The notes under the pieces were generated by a model, which was not told where the DNA came from, made no database searches, and saw only the letters and a program-made list of their open reading frames with translations. Position numbers and translations under genes: made by a program. This document shows positions 1 to 6,786 of a stretch of DNA of 8,904 nucleotides, piece by piece. The number at the start of each line of letters is the position of its first letter. Position 1 is the stretch's first letter. The stretch comes from Candidatus Delongbacteria bacterium (GTDB lineage: Bacteria > UBA4055): positions 1-8,904 of the forward strand of contig DMTS01000186.1 of assembly GCA_003477045.1 (NCBI GenBank). The letters run 5' to 3'.

Positions 1-1314
1 CTTCAGAGAAAAATAATTCAGCTTGAGATCGAAAAGCAGGCTGTCAGCAAAGAAAAGGACAAGAAATCTGCAGAAAGACTCACAGATATAAATAAGGAAA
101 TTGCCGAATTAAAATCCAAAGCTGATGAACTGAAAATTCACTGGCAGCAGGAGAAGGAATTCATTTCCGTCATCAGGGAGAATACGAAGAAGCTCGACAG
201 CTTGAAAAATGAGGAATCAACGGCTGAAAGGAACGGTGAATTAGAAAAAGTATCAAAACTTCGCTATCAGGAAATTCCTGCCGTGAAGAAAATCCTTGAT
301 GAAGCTACAGCTAAAATGGAAAGTTTTCAGTCCGGAAGAAAGATGCTGAAAGAAGAGATCGGCGAGAACGAGATCGCGGAGATAATTTCACGATGGACGC
401 ACATTCCTGTCAACAAGCTTCTCGAAAGCGAAAAAGATAAGCTTCTCAAGATGGAAGAGCTACTCGGTTTGAGGGTAAAAGGACAGGATGAAGCTCTTAA
501 AGTTGTCTCAGAAGCTTTACGCAGGAACAGAGCGGGACTTCAAGACCCGAACAGGCCGATAGCATCATTCATTTTCTTAGGTTCAACAGGTGTCGGAAAG
601 ACAGAGCTTGCAAAAGCGCTGGCGGAATTCATGTTCGATTCCGATTCTGCGATGGTCAGAATAGATATGAGCGAGTACATGGAGTCATTTTCAGTAACAA
701 GGCTGATCGGGCCTCCGCCGGGATATGTCGGTTACGACGAAGGCGGACAGCTGACGGATGATGTCAGAAAAAAACCTTTCTCGATAGTTTTGTTCGACGA
801 GATAGAAAAAGCTCATCCGCAGGTATTCAACATTCTGCTTCAGGTACTTGATGACGGCAGGCTGACTGATAATAAAGGAAGAACCGTCAATTTCAAGAAT
901 ACGATAATAATAATGACATCAAATCTGGGTTCAGACCTGTTCGCAGGAGTCGAAGAAGTTACGGACGCGAAAAAGAATGAGCTTATCGGCATGGTAAAAA
1001 GAGTATTAAAACCTGAATTCGTGAACAGGATAGATGACATAATCGTATTCAATAAGCTGAGCAGAGATGTGATACTTCAGATAACCGAAAGGCTTCTTTC
1101 TGATGTTAATAAGAGATTGGCAGAAAGAGATATAAAAATAATAATAGACAAAGCTTCGCAGGAATATCTGACCGAAAAAGGATACGACCCCGTATTCGGC
1201 GCAAGGCCTTTAAAAAGGCTTATAGAGAAGACGGTTCTCAATAATCTTTCCGTTAAGCTTCTCAGCGGAGAAATTGAGCAGGGCAGTGAAATAAAACTCA
1301 GCGCGCTTCTTTAG
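1..1314 (+). CDS. clpB: ATP-dependent chaperone ClpB, C-terminal part (5' end outside window)
   Basis: ClpB is a cytosolic AAA+ hexamer that pulls polypeptides out of aggregates together with DnaK/DnaJ. The open frame runs in from base 1 without a start, so only the last 437 residues are present. They cover the coiled-coil middle domain (about 1-125, entering at an IIQLEIE motif), then the second AAA+ domain. In fragment numbering the Walker A is GSTGVGKT (194-201), the pore loop GYVG (241-244), the Walker B ends in FDE with catalytic E267, the arginine finger lies in VNRID (R343), and sensor 2 is GARPLKR (399-405 region). The linker reads RWTHIPV where the family usually has RWTGIPV. The C-terminus is complete and ends in TAG. 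ClpA and ClpC are less likely because the middle domain is long and the NBD2 wording is ClpB-like. It is the first gene of a possible clpB-htrA-sigma run. Confidence 0.96.
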   Translation, partial: LQRKIIQLEIEKQAVSKEKDKKSAERLTDINKEIAELKSKADELKIHWQQEKEFISVIRENTKKLDSLKNEESTAERNGELEKVSKLRYQEIPAVKKILDEATAKMESFQSGRKMLKEEIGENEIAEIISRWTHIPVNKLLESEKDKLLKMEELLGLRVKGQDEALKVVSEALRRNRAGLQDPNRPIASFIFLGSTGVGKTELAKALAEFMFDSDSAMVRIDMSEYMESFSVTRLIGPPPGYVGYDEGGQLTDDVRKKPFSIVLFDEIEKAHPQVFNILLQVLDDGRLTDNKGRTVNFKNTIIIMTSNLGSDLFAGVEEVTDAKKNELIGMVKRVLKPEFVNRIDDIIVFNKLSRDVILQITERLLSDVNKRLAERDIKIIIDKASQEYLTEKGYDPVFGARPLKRLIEKTVLNNLSVKLLSGEIEQGSEIKLSALL

Positions 1315-1373
1315 AAATTACTGAACAAATAAAAAAAAAGAATTGTATAAATGACGCTAAAACTAACTTGAAC

Positions 1374-1378
1374 AGGAG
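1374..1378 (+). promoter_or_regulatory. Ribosome binding site that fixes the HtrA start
   Basis: AGGAG lies 7 bases before the ATG at 1386. A longer reading from a TTG at 1368 is open, but this Shine-Dalgarno would then fall inside the coding region and the TTG has no purine-rich site of its own. The ATG at 1386 is therefore the preferred start. Confidence 0.75.
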
Positions 1379-1385
1379 AAAAAAA

Positions 1386-2903
1386 ATGAAAATGTTGAAA
1401 AATCTATTGGTCGCCGGTGTGTTTCTTCTTTTGGGAGTACTTTTAACAGCAAAGTTCGAATTTACCGACAAAGTTTCGGCGCAAGATGCCTTAAAACCTG
1501 GAAGCAACTCAAATAAAGGGCTTTTGGATATTTATGATTCCGGAGATGGCCATTCAAGATTTGCTGTGATAGCGAAAGAAGTGATGCCGGCAGTGGTAAA
1601 TATAAAAACAGAAAGAAGCTTCGAATATAATTTTACATCTCCGTTTGACAGATTTTTTGAATCCGATCCGTTCTTCGATAATTTTTTCGGTACTCCCCGT
1701 CAGCAGCAGCAGCCAAAGACAAGGAAGCAGATCCAGAAAGGGGAAGGATCGGGATTTATTTATACAACAGACGGATATATAATGACGAACAACCATGTTG
1801 TTGAAAAAGCAGATAAAATAACTGTAAGGCTGAACAGCGGGGAAGAACTCGAGGCTAAGATAATCGGAACGGACCCGGAAACTGATCTCGCAGTAATAAA
1901 AATTGAAAAAATTTTTGAAGAAAAAAATATTGCAAGGCTGGGAGATTCCGAAGATCTGTGGGTCGGGGACTGGGTAGTAGCGATAGGCTCGCCTTACAGC
2001 CTTGAGAAAACTGTAACCGTAGGTGTAGTTTCGGCAAAAGACAGAGCGGGGATTGGACTACAGAACGGACCTGTATTTCAAGACTTTATTCAGACGGACG
2101 CAGCTATAAATCCCGGGAACAGCGGAGGACCGCTATTGAATATCAAGGGCGAAGTTGTAGGAATAAACGCAGCGGTGAACGCAGTCGCTCAGGGGATAGG
2201 ATTCGCAATCCCGGTGAATATGGCTAAAAAAATATCTGAAAATTTAAGAACGGACGGCAAAGTCAAAAGGGCATATCTCGGCATTATGCCCAAAGCCATT
2301 GATCAGGTAGAAAAACAGGTTCTCGGCCTTAAAGAAGATCAGGAAGGAGTTCTCGTAGCTACAGTTGAAAAGGGCACTCCTGCTGAAGAATCAGGTATAA
2401 AAGCGGACGATGTCATAATCGAGATGGACGGCAAAAAGATAAAGAATCTCGAACAATTCAGATTTGATCTCGCGGCATATACTCCCGGAAAGAAAATAGA
2501 TTTCAAAGTCATCAGGCAGGGTAAAGAAAAAAATATAACGGTAAAATTAGGCGACAGGTCAAGTCTGGCTGATTCTGACCAAAAGGATGAAAAGTCTGTA
2601 AAAGAGTCTGAGGATCTACTCGGCCTAAAAGTTCAGAACCTGACCGACGAATACAAAAAAAAGTTTAATATTTCTATTGATAATGGCGTAATTGTAACCG
2701 ATATTGACGATAAGTCCGTTCTTTTCGGAAAACTCCAGGTTGGGGATGTGATCGATAAGGTCATTGTTTCGGGAGAACACTTCGAGATCGCTAAAGTAGA
2801 TGACCTGAAGAAAGCGGTATCGAAGTTAAAAGGCAAAAAAGATAATTACATCGTCAAGTTCATCAGGAACGGCGCGAAGGATTATGTGCTCGTTAAGCCC
2901 TGA
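1386..2903 (+). CDS. HtrA/DegP-family periplasmic serine protease with two PDZ domains
   Basis: Predicted periplasmic protease/chaperone that degrades or refolds damaged envelope proteins. The 505-residue product opens with Lys residues and a hydrophobic stretch (about 6-23), followed by a possible cleavage site VSA-Q near residue 33; it could be a signal peptide or an uncleaved anchor. The chymotrypsin-like protease domain has the full triad: His137 in NNHVV, Asp167 in TDLAVIK and Ser246 in NPGNSGGPL. The LA-loop region has a Phe-rich stretch and QQQQ encoded by four CAG codons (1701-1712). PDZ1 spans about 295-390 (starting YLGI) and PDZ2 about 410-502, the classic DegP/DegQ arrangement and length. 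It lies 71 bases after clpB and 33 before the sigma gene. The family assignment is firm. Whether it is DegP, DegQ or another paralogue cannot be decided from sequence alone. Confidence 0.95.
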   Translation: MKMLKNLLVAGVFLLLGVLLTAKFEFTDKVSAQDALKPGSNSNKGLLDIYDSGDGHSRFAVIAKEVMPAVVNIKTERSFEYNFTSPFDRFFESDPFFDNFFGTPRQQQQPKTRKQIQKGEGSGFIYTTDGYIMTNNHVVEKADKITVRLNSGEELEAKIIGTDPETDLAVIKIEKIFEEKNIARLGDSEDLWVGDWVVAIGSPYSLEKTVTVGVVSAKDRAGIGLQNGPVFQDFIQTDAAINPGNSGGPLLNIKGEVVGINAAVNAVAQGIGFAIPVNMAKKISENLRTDGKVKRAYLGIMPKAIDQVEKQVLGLKEDQEGVLVATVEKGTPAEESGIKADDVIIEMDGKKIKNLEQFRFDLAAYTPGKKIDFKVIRQGKEKNITVKLGDRSSLADSDQKDEKSVKESEDLLGLKVQNLTDEYKKKFNISIDNGVIVTDIDDKSVLFGKLQVGDVIDKVIVSGEHFEIAKVDDLKKAVSKLKGKKDNYIVKFIRNGAKDYVLVKP

Positions 2904-2906
2904 TGA

Positions 2907-2932
2907 CCTGGCGCAAAAATAGCCGGGGAGGG
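2907..2932 (+). promoter_or_regulatory. Sigma-gene ribosome binding site with overlapping short hairpin
   Basis: GGAGG (2927-2931) stands 5 bases before a TTG start at 2937. Just upstream, CCTGGC (2907-2912) can pair with GCCGGG (2922-2927) through one G-U pair and a 9-base loop. The 3' arm ends on the first G of the Shine-Dalgarno, so the hairpin would crowd the site rather than bury it. The ribosome site is well supported. A regulatory role for the hairpin is only a possibility. Confidence 0.55.
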
Positions 2933-2936
2933 ATAT

Positions 2937-3806
2937 TTGAGCGCGAATAACGGGAACAGCGGGCCGATAAGGTCTAATCAGCTGCTTGACAAATACCTTC
3001 AGGAGATAGGCGAGGAAGCTCTTTTGACTCCTGAAGAAGAAGTAGAACTATCGAGAAAAATGCATGAAGAAGGTCCTGACAAGGACAAATTACTGGAAAA
3101 ACTTGTCAGGGCAAATCTTCGTTTTGTAGTGTCTGTTGCAAAGCAGTATCAGAACCAGGGAATGGGACTGATCGACCTTATAAACGAAGGAAATATGGGA
3201 CTGATAAAAGCAGCCCACAGGTTCGACGAGACAAAAGGGTTTAAATTTATATCTTATGCTGTATGGTGGATCAGGCAGGCTATACTTCAGGCTCTTGCAG
3301 AACAGTCCAGAGTGGTCAGACTTCCTCTAAACAAGGTTGGAGCGCTGAGCAAGATCACTAAAACCATGACCGATCTTGAAAAGAAATTTGAAAGGGAACC
3401 GACACCCGAAGAAATTGCCTTTGTGCTTGAAACTACTGAACTTGAAATTACTGATACTTTAAAGATATCCGGAAAACATCTGTCCATAGACGCGGAATTC
3501 GCGCCCGGAGATGATAATCGCCTTCTTGATGTTCTTAAGGAGGATAAGCAGCCTTCACCCGACAAGCAGTTGTTCGACGACTCACTCCGTGAAGAAATAG
3601 ATTTAGCGCTAAAATCCCTTACGGATAAAGAGAAGGAAGTGATAATGCTCTATTTCGGAATAGATCAGGATCAGCCGATGACCTTGGAAGAGATAGGCGA
3701 TAAGTTCGGACTGACAAGGGAAAGAGTAAGGCAGATCAAAGAAAAAGCTATCAGAAGATTAAGGCATACATCACGGTCAAAAGCGCTTAGAGCCTATTTA
3801 GGTTAA
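2937..3806 (+). CDS. rpoD: Primary-type (sigma-70) RNA polymerase sigma factor, short form without region 1.1
   Basis: Directs RNA polymerase to -10/-35 promoters; probably the housekeeping sigma factor. The 289 residues contain region 1.2 (about 15-45, DKYLQEIG then LLTPEEEVEL), regions 2.1-2.4 (about 52-125) including core-binding DLINEGNMGLIKAA and the melting/-10 reading segment FKFISYAVWWIRQAI, region 3 (about 128-200), and region 4 with the -35-reading helix-turn-helix (about 249-277, EEIGDKFGLTRERVRQIKEKA). It ends in the conserved RHTSRSK tail. Region 1.1 is absent, as in short FCB-group primary sigmas; RpoS-like or other group 2 sigmas are the alternative. The start is TTG, chosen because of the strong GGAGG site and because the next in-frame ATG (3061) would remove region 1.2. 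It follows htrA by 33 bases. Confidence 0.93.
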   Translation: MSANNGNSGPIRSNQLLDKYLQEIGEEALLTPEEEVELSRKMHEEGPDKDKLLEKLVRANLRFVVSVAKQYQNQGMGLIDLINEGNMGLIKAAHRFDETKGFKFISYAVWWIRQAILQALAEQSRVVRLPLNKVGALSKITKTMTDLEKKFEREPTPEEIAFVLETTELEITDTLKISGKHLSIDAEFAPGDDNRLLDVLKEDKQPSPDKQLFDDSLREEIDLALKSLTDKEKEVIMLYFGIDQDQPMTLEEIGDKFGLTRERVRQIKEKAIRRLRHTSRSKALRAYLG

Positions 3807-3826
3807 AAAAAACACGGAGAAGTGAA

Positions 3827-4093
3827 ATGGGATTTATTACAAAAAAGAGAGAAATTGACCTAGTATCAATAATATCTATTTCAGCGGTATCGGTGATTCT
3901 GACTTTTTTTGCCGCGTGGCTTTATTACGGAAATCAGGTTGACAAGATGAAGTCGAGCTATGAAATTAAAGTTAGTCTGATAAAGGACAGCATGGAAAAT
4001 ATCAGAAATAAAAATAGAGAGCTCGAAGCTGAACTGGAGAAGTTAAAAGCTCCGGTTGTAGCAATAGAAGATTCCGTTAAAGCGGCTGAATAA
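3827..4093 (+). CDS. Small single-pass membrane protein with coiled coil, function unknown
   Basis: I do not recognise this 88-residue protein. It has a basic N-terminus (KKR at 6-8), one hydrophobic segment (about 11-34, ending AAWLYYG), then a charged, heptad-like helical stretch (about 37-76, with RNKNRELEAELEKLK) and a short acidic tail. The positive-inside rule puts the N-terminus in the cytoplasm and the coiled coil in the periplasm. The layout resembles FtsB/DivIC-type division proteins in size and topology, but I see no family-specific motif and do not claim that identity. The start is supported by GGAGA (3816-3820), 6 bases before the ATG. It begins 20 bases after the sigma gene, so it is probably cotranscribed. 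Its last 17 bases overlap the end of the converging rluA-type gene. Confidence 0.75.
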   Translation: MGFITKKREIDLVSIISISAVSVILTFFAAWLYYGNQVDKMKSSYEIKVSLIKDSMENIRNKNRELEAELEKLKAPVVAIEDSVKAAE

Positions 4094-4113
4094 CGGAATC
4101 GAGTAACTTTTTT
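4070..4113. terminator. Palindrome at the convergent gene ends, probable bidirectional terminator
   Basis: GATTCCGTTA (4070-4079) and TAACGGAATC (4091-4100) form a perfect 10-bp inverted repeat around an 11-base loop. For + strand transcripts six T follow at 4108-4113, 7 bases after the stem. For - strand transcripts the stretch after the stem is only mildly T-rich. The stem contains both stop codons of the converging genes. Its position favours a terminator, but the gap before the T tract makes it weaker than a textbook one. Confidence 0.5.
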
Positions 4114-4763
4114 ATACCACTGCCGATCTTTTCCCGATCAGGATTGTTTTCATAAAAATATGTTTTTCTAGTTCCTTCAGGATCGTTAAAGCTAAGGATC
4201 AGAGATTCAAGATAAAAATCGTTACCTTTTGACTCAGAATTATACAAAAAATCTCCGCAGAGCGGAATTCCCATATCAGCAAGCATAACGCGGATCTGAT
4301 GCATTCTGCCTGTCAGGAGTTTTATCAAAACATGATAGCAATCAGGATCGTCTGGCGCATTTTCGACAGCTATTATTTCAAGAAATGACGTAAGTCCGCC
4401 GCTTTTTACGATTCTGCTGATATTATCGTCAACTTTAATGAATCTTTTGTGTACTCCGATCAGGCTTTGAGGATCGGGAATTTTTGTTTCTACCTTTGCG
4501 AGATAATATTTATCAACTCTTTTATTTTTGATCTCATCATTGAAGTAAGCGACCGTTTCTTTATCAAAAGCGACAAGCAGAAGTCCCTGAGTGATCCTGT
4601 CAAGTCTGTGCGGGAAAAAGATATGCTCTTTTTCGAGAGTGTTTTTTAGAACAGCTTCAAGCGATGATCCTTTAGAGTCATATGAAAGCTGGGTTGCCAT
4701 TCCGGCAGGCTTGAAGATGACCGCCCACTTTTCGGTCTGAATTAAAATTTTCGGTTTTTCCAT
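4077..4763 (-). CDS. RluA-family pseudouridine synthase, no S4 domain
   Basis: Predicted to isomerise uridine to pseudouridine in rRNA or tRNA. The 228-residue product has the family's catalytic segment HRLDR with Asp55 (residues 52-56), followed by ITQGLLLVA where most relatives have a TSG triplet. The C-terminal RNA/uracil-pocket motif is LTGRMHQIRVMLADMGIPLCGDFLY. There is no N-terminal S4 RNA-binding domain; the protein starts directly in the catalytic fold, as in the shorter RluA/TruC/RluE-like members. The exact RNA target cannot be named. The ATG start lies 22 bases inside the end of the upstream epimerase gene and has only a weak GGA before it, so translation is probably coupled. It is the last gene of the ruvX-led operon and converges on the small membrane-protein gene. 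Confidence 0.9.
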   Translation of the reverse strand: MEKPKILIQTEKWAVIFKPAGMATQLSYDSKGSSLEAVLKNTLEKEHIFFPHRLDRITQGLLLVAFDKETVAYFNDEIKNKRVDKYYLAKVETKIPDPQSLIGVHKRFIKVDDNISRIVKSGGLTSFLEIIAVENAPDDPDCYHVLIKLLTGRMHQIRVMLADMGIPLCGDFLYNSESKGNDFYLESLILSFNDPEGTRKTYFYENNPDREKIGSGIKKLLDSVIQPL

Positions 4764-5758
4764 GTGTCCGGTGTCTTACTATTCACTATTTCAAGATCAA
4801 TGTGGTATTTAAAAGGTTTAGTTCCTCTGGTTCTTATATGATCGACCATACTTCTGAGACCGTCCTTAAGCCGGATCTTGGGAGAATAACCGAACATCTG
4901 CCTTGCTTTTTCAGCCGAGCAGTTGGCCAGAAGAACTTCCTGCGGCCTGGATTTTTCGTATTCGGGATTTAGATCGAATCCGATAATTTCAGCTATACAT
5001 CCCGCAAGCTGGTTTATGGTAACAAATTCATCATCGGGACCGATGTTTATCACTTCGCCGACCGCGCTTTTTTCAAAAGCCAGCCTGTATAAAATATCAA
5101 TGTCGTCCTGAATGAAGCTGAAACATCTTTTCTGCTCGCCGTCACCGTAAATGATCGGCTGCCTTCCCTGAAGCATCAGATTGATCATAATGCTGGCAAC
5201 ATTCCTGTAGGGATCGTCATATTTCTGACGCGGTCCGATTATATTATGCGGTACGGCAATTACATAATCCATCCCGTGAGTTTCACAGAGGTTTCTTAAG
5301 AAAAGCTCTGAACTGTACTTGCCTATCCCGTAGGGATCCTGCGGTTTTGGCGTCATATCTTCCGTAAAAGGAACTTTTTCCTGAGTTCCGTACCTTGCCA
5401 TTGATGAACAGAAAACAAATCGTTCAGCCTTGTTCGCGATCGCCGCCGTTATAAGTGATACCGTGGATTCAACTATGTTCTTAGTTATAAAATAAGGGCT
5501 GAATACGCTCAAACCCTCATAAGCAGTAGCGGCGCAGTGGAAAATTATATCGCAGTCTTTCGTGATCTTTACAACGGAATTATGGAAATTGAGGTCGTAC
5601 TGGTAAAATTCCACTTCAGACGGAACGTTATCCAGATATCCGCCGATCAGATTGTCGCAGCCTGCAACTTTGTAGCCTTCAGCTATGAATTTGTCGGCAA
5701 GGTGGCTGCCCAAAAATCCTGCAACCCCGCTGATAAATATTTTCGGTTTTTTTGTCAT
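4742..5758 (-). CDS. Extended-SDR NAD-dependent nucleotide-sugar epimerase/dehydratase
   Basis: Predicted cytosolic enzyme acting on a nucleotide-activated sugar (GalE/GMD-like superfamily). In the 338-residue product the Rossmann dinucleotide motif GVAGFLG lies at 11-17. The catalytic residues are Ser119 (CSSMARYG, at the spacing seen in GalE) and the Y143-GIG-K147 pair. Further marks are NIIGPRQ (about 173), GDGEQKRCFSFIQDD (family: GdG.q.RdfiyVdD) and RPQEVLLANCSAEKAR near the C-terminus. Arg122 replaces the usual Val of the SS.xVYG motif. The substrate (UDP-glucose, UDP-GlcNAc, GDP- or dTDP-sugar) cannot be told. Its ATG overlaps the TGA of the upstream glycosyltransferase gene (ATGA), so the two are likely translated together and may supply and use the same activated sugar. 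Confidence 0.9.
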   Translation of the reverse strand: MTKKPKIFISGVAGFLGSHLADKFIAEGYKVAGCDNLIGGYLDNVPSEVEFYQYDLNFHNSVVKITKDCDIIFHCAATAYEGLSVFSPYFITKNIVESTVSLITAAIANKAERFVFCSSMARYGTQEKVPFTEDMTPKPQDPYGIGKYSSELFLRNLCETHGMDYVIAVPHNIIGPRQKYDDPYRNVASIMINLMLQGRQPIIYGDGEQKRCFSFIQDDIDILYRLAFEKSAVGEVINIGPDDEFVTINQLAGCIAEIIGFDLNPEYEKSRPQEVLLANCSAEKARQMFGYSPKIRLKDGLRSMVDHIRTRGTKPFKYHIDLEIVNSKTPDTWKNRKF

Positions 5759-6786
5759 TTAAGTTCCGGTTTTATGGTTAATATATTCTTTTTGATGTTC
5801 GCCAACCGCTTGAAATTCTGCATTTCCGGATAATATTCAAGCATGGAAATATAATTCTTATACCAGAAAATGAAATCTTCATGTTCCATATAATTCTTCA
5901 GGCCTTTCTGTTTGAAATACCACGGTTTGAAACCGGAATAATGGCAACCGCAAAGATATTTCAAAGAAGGATAACCGTTGAAAGAGCTGAATTTTATGTC
6001 TATGCTGTGCCAATGCCCTGACCATCTTATCGTAAAATACTGCATGTCCGGCCATTTGAAAAGATCGCCGACCAACCTTTTTATCTCGGGCTTATCTACG
6101 TCTTCAATTATGCTTTCGAGCTCCTTCGCATCTGTGTCGAACACATAAATTGAACCGTTCAGACCAAGATTCGACGGATCGTGAAGCGGACGGTCAGTTA
6201 CTTCTTTAGGAATAGGCGAACCGTGAGGCGCGACAGGCTCATAGAGTTTATGCCAGTTCCATTTGCCTTCCTTTTTTATCGATCCGGGATAAATGTATTT
6301 CCCATTCTCATCCCACTCGAGACAGTTGGATTTTTTTTCATTTAGCATTCCGGCAGGAGTAGGCACGCTGAATAAAGAATCATAATGACGGATAGGGTAA
6401 ACATCTGCGTCCAGAATGCAGACCTTTTCATAATTGAGTCCGTAATTTCCGTCCGGACCTAAAAGTAGCGAGTTCAGCCGGGTAAACCACAGAGGCCTGT
6501 CCTCCCTGCCTTTTCTTTCTTTGTGCGGTACGAAAATTCTTTTTACTCTGACCACATGATCGTATATCAGCTTAAGAGGAGCGATCGTTTCTTCGTCAAT
6601 TTCTTCAGTTACCATGCAGACGGTATCAGCCTGCGAATTCTGTTTCTTCAACCCGTAAGCTAATAGGAGAGTCGAAGCAAGATAGCTGTCATTCATCATC
6701 AGAAAAGTAACGAATGCAAACCTTGACGAACCGTCAGGACGTTTCATGCTTTCCGGAACTTTGAATTGGGAGAAGAGATCCGTCAT
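5755..6786 (-). CDS. Glycogenin-like family 8 (GT8) glycosyltransferase
   Basis: Predicted retaining sugar transferase using a nucleotide-sugar donor. The 343-residue product begins its fold at FAFVTFLMMNDSYLAST (about 23-39), matching the GT8 opening strand and helix. It carries the metal-binding DxD as LDADVYP (Asp126, Asp128), an LNGSIYVFD segment (209-217; family N-S-G-x-x-x), PDMQYFT (246-252) and the hallmark HYSGFKPW (282-289), equivalent to the H-x-x-G-x-x-KPW site of glycogenin/LgtC. A longer insertion (about 150-205) is rich in Trp, Pro and charged residues. No membrane segment is seen, so it is probably cytosolic. The acceptor is unknown: glycan, lipid or protein self-glucosylation are all possible. 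It is preceded by GAGGA about 7 bases before the ATG, and both ends have ATGA overlaps with ruvX and the epimerase gene. Confidence 0.83.
   Translation of the reverse strand: MTDLFSQFKVPESMKRPDGSSRFAFVTFLMMNDSYLASTLLLAYGLKKQNSQADTVCMVTEEIDEETIAPLKLIYDHVVRVKRIFVPHKERKGREDRPLWFTRLNSLLLGPDGNYGLNYEKVCILDADVYPIRHYDSLFSVPTPAGMLNEKKSNCLEWDENGKYIYPGSIKKEGKWNWHKLYEPVAPHGSPIPKEVTDRPLHDPSNLGLNGSIYVFDTDAKELESIIEDVDKPEIKRLVGDLFKWPDMQYFTIRWSGHWHSIDIKFSSFNGYPSLKYLCGCHYSGFKPWYFKQKGLKNYMEHEDFIFWYKNYISMLEYYPEMQNFKRLANIKKNILTIKPELK

Noticed and set aside
1368..1385. TTG at 1368 as a longer HtrA start adding six residues
   Set aside because: It has no ribosome site; the clear AGGAG at 1374-1378 points to the ATG at 1386.
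1315..1385. TATAAA at 1346-1351 as a -10 box for htrA
   Set aside because: No acceptable -35 lies 16-18 bases upstream, and AT-rich gaps produce such hexamers often.
1701..1712. Four consecutive CAG codons as a repeat tract
   Set aside because: It is a short Gln run in the variable LA loop of HtrA, where such sequence is common; too short to suggest a contingency repeat.
3287..3565. 92-residue open frame on the - strand inside the sigma gene
   Set aside because: It lies entirely antisense to strongly conserved sigma regions 2-3, is Ser/Leu-rich as shadow frames are, and has no recognisable domain.
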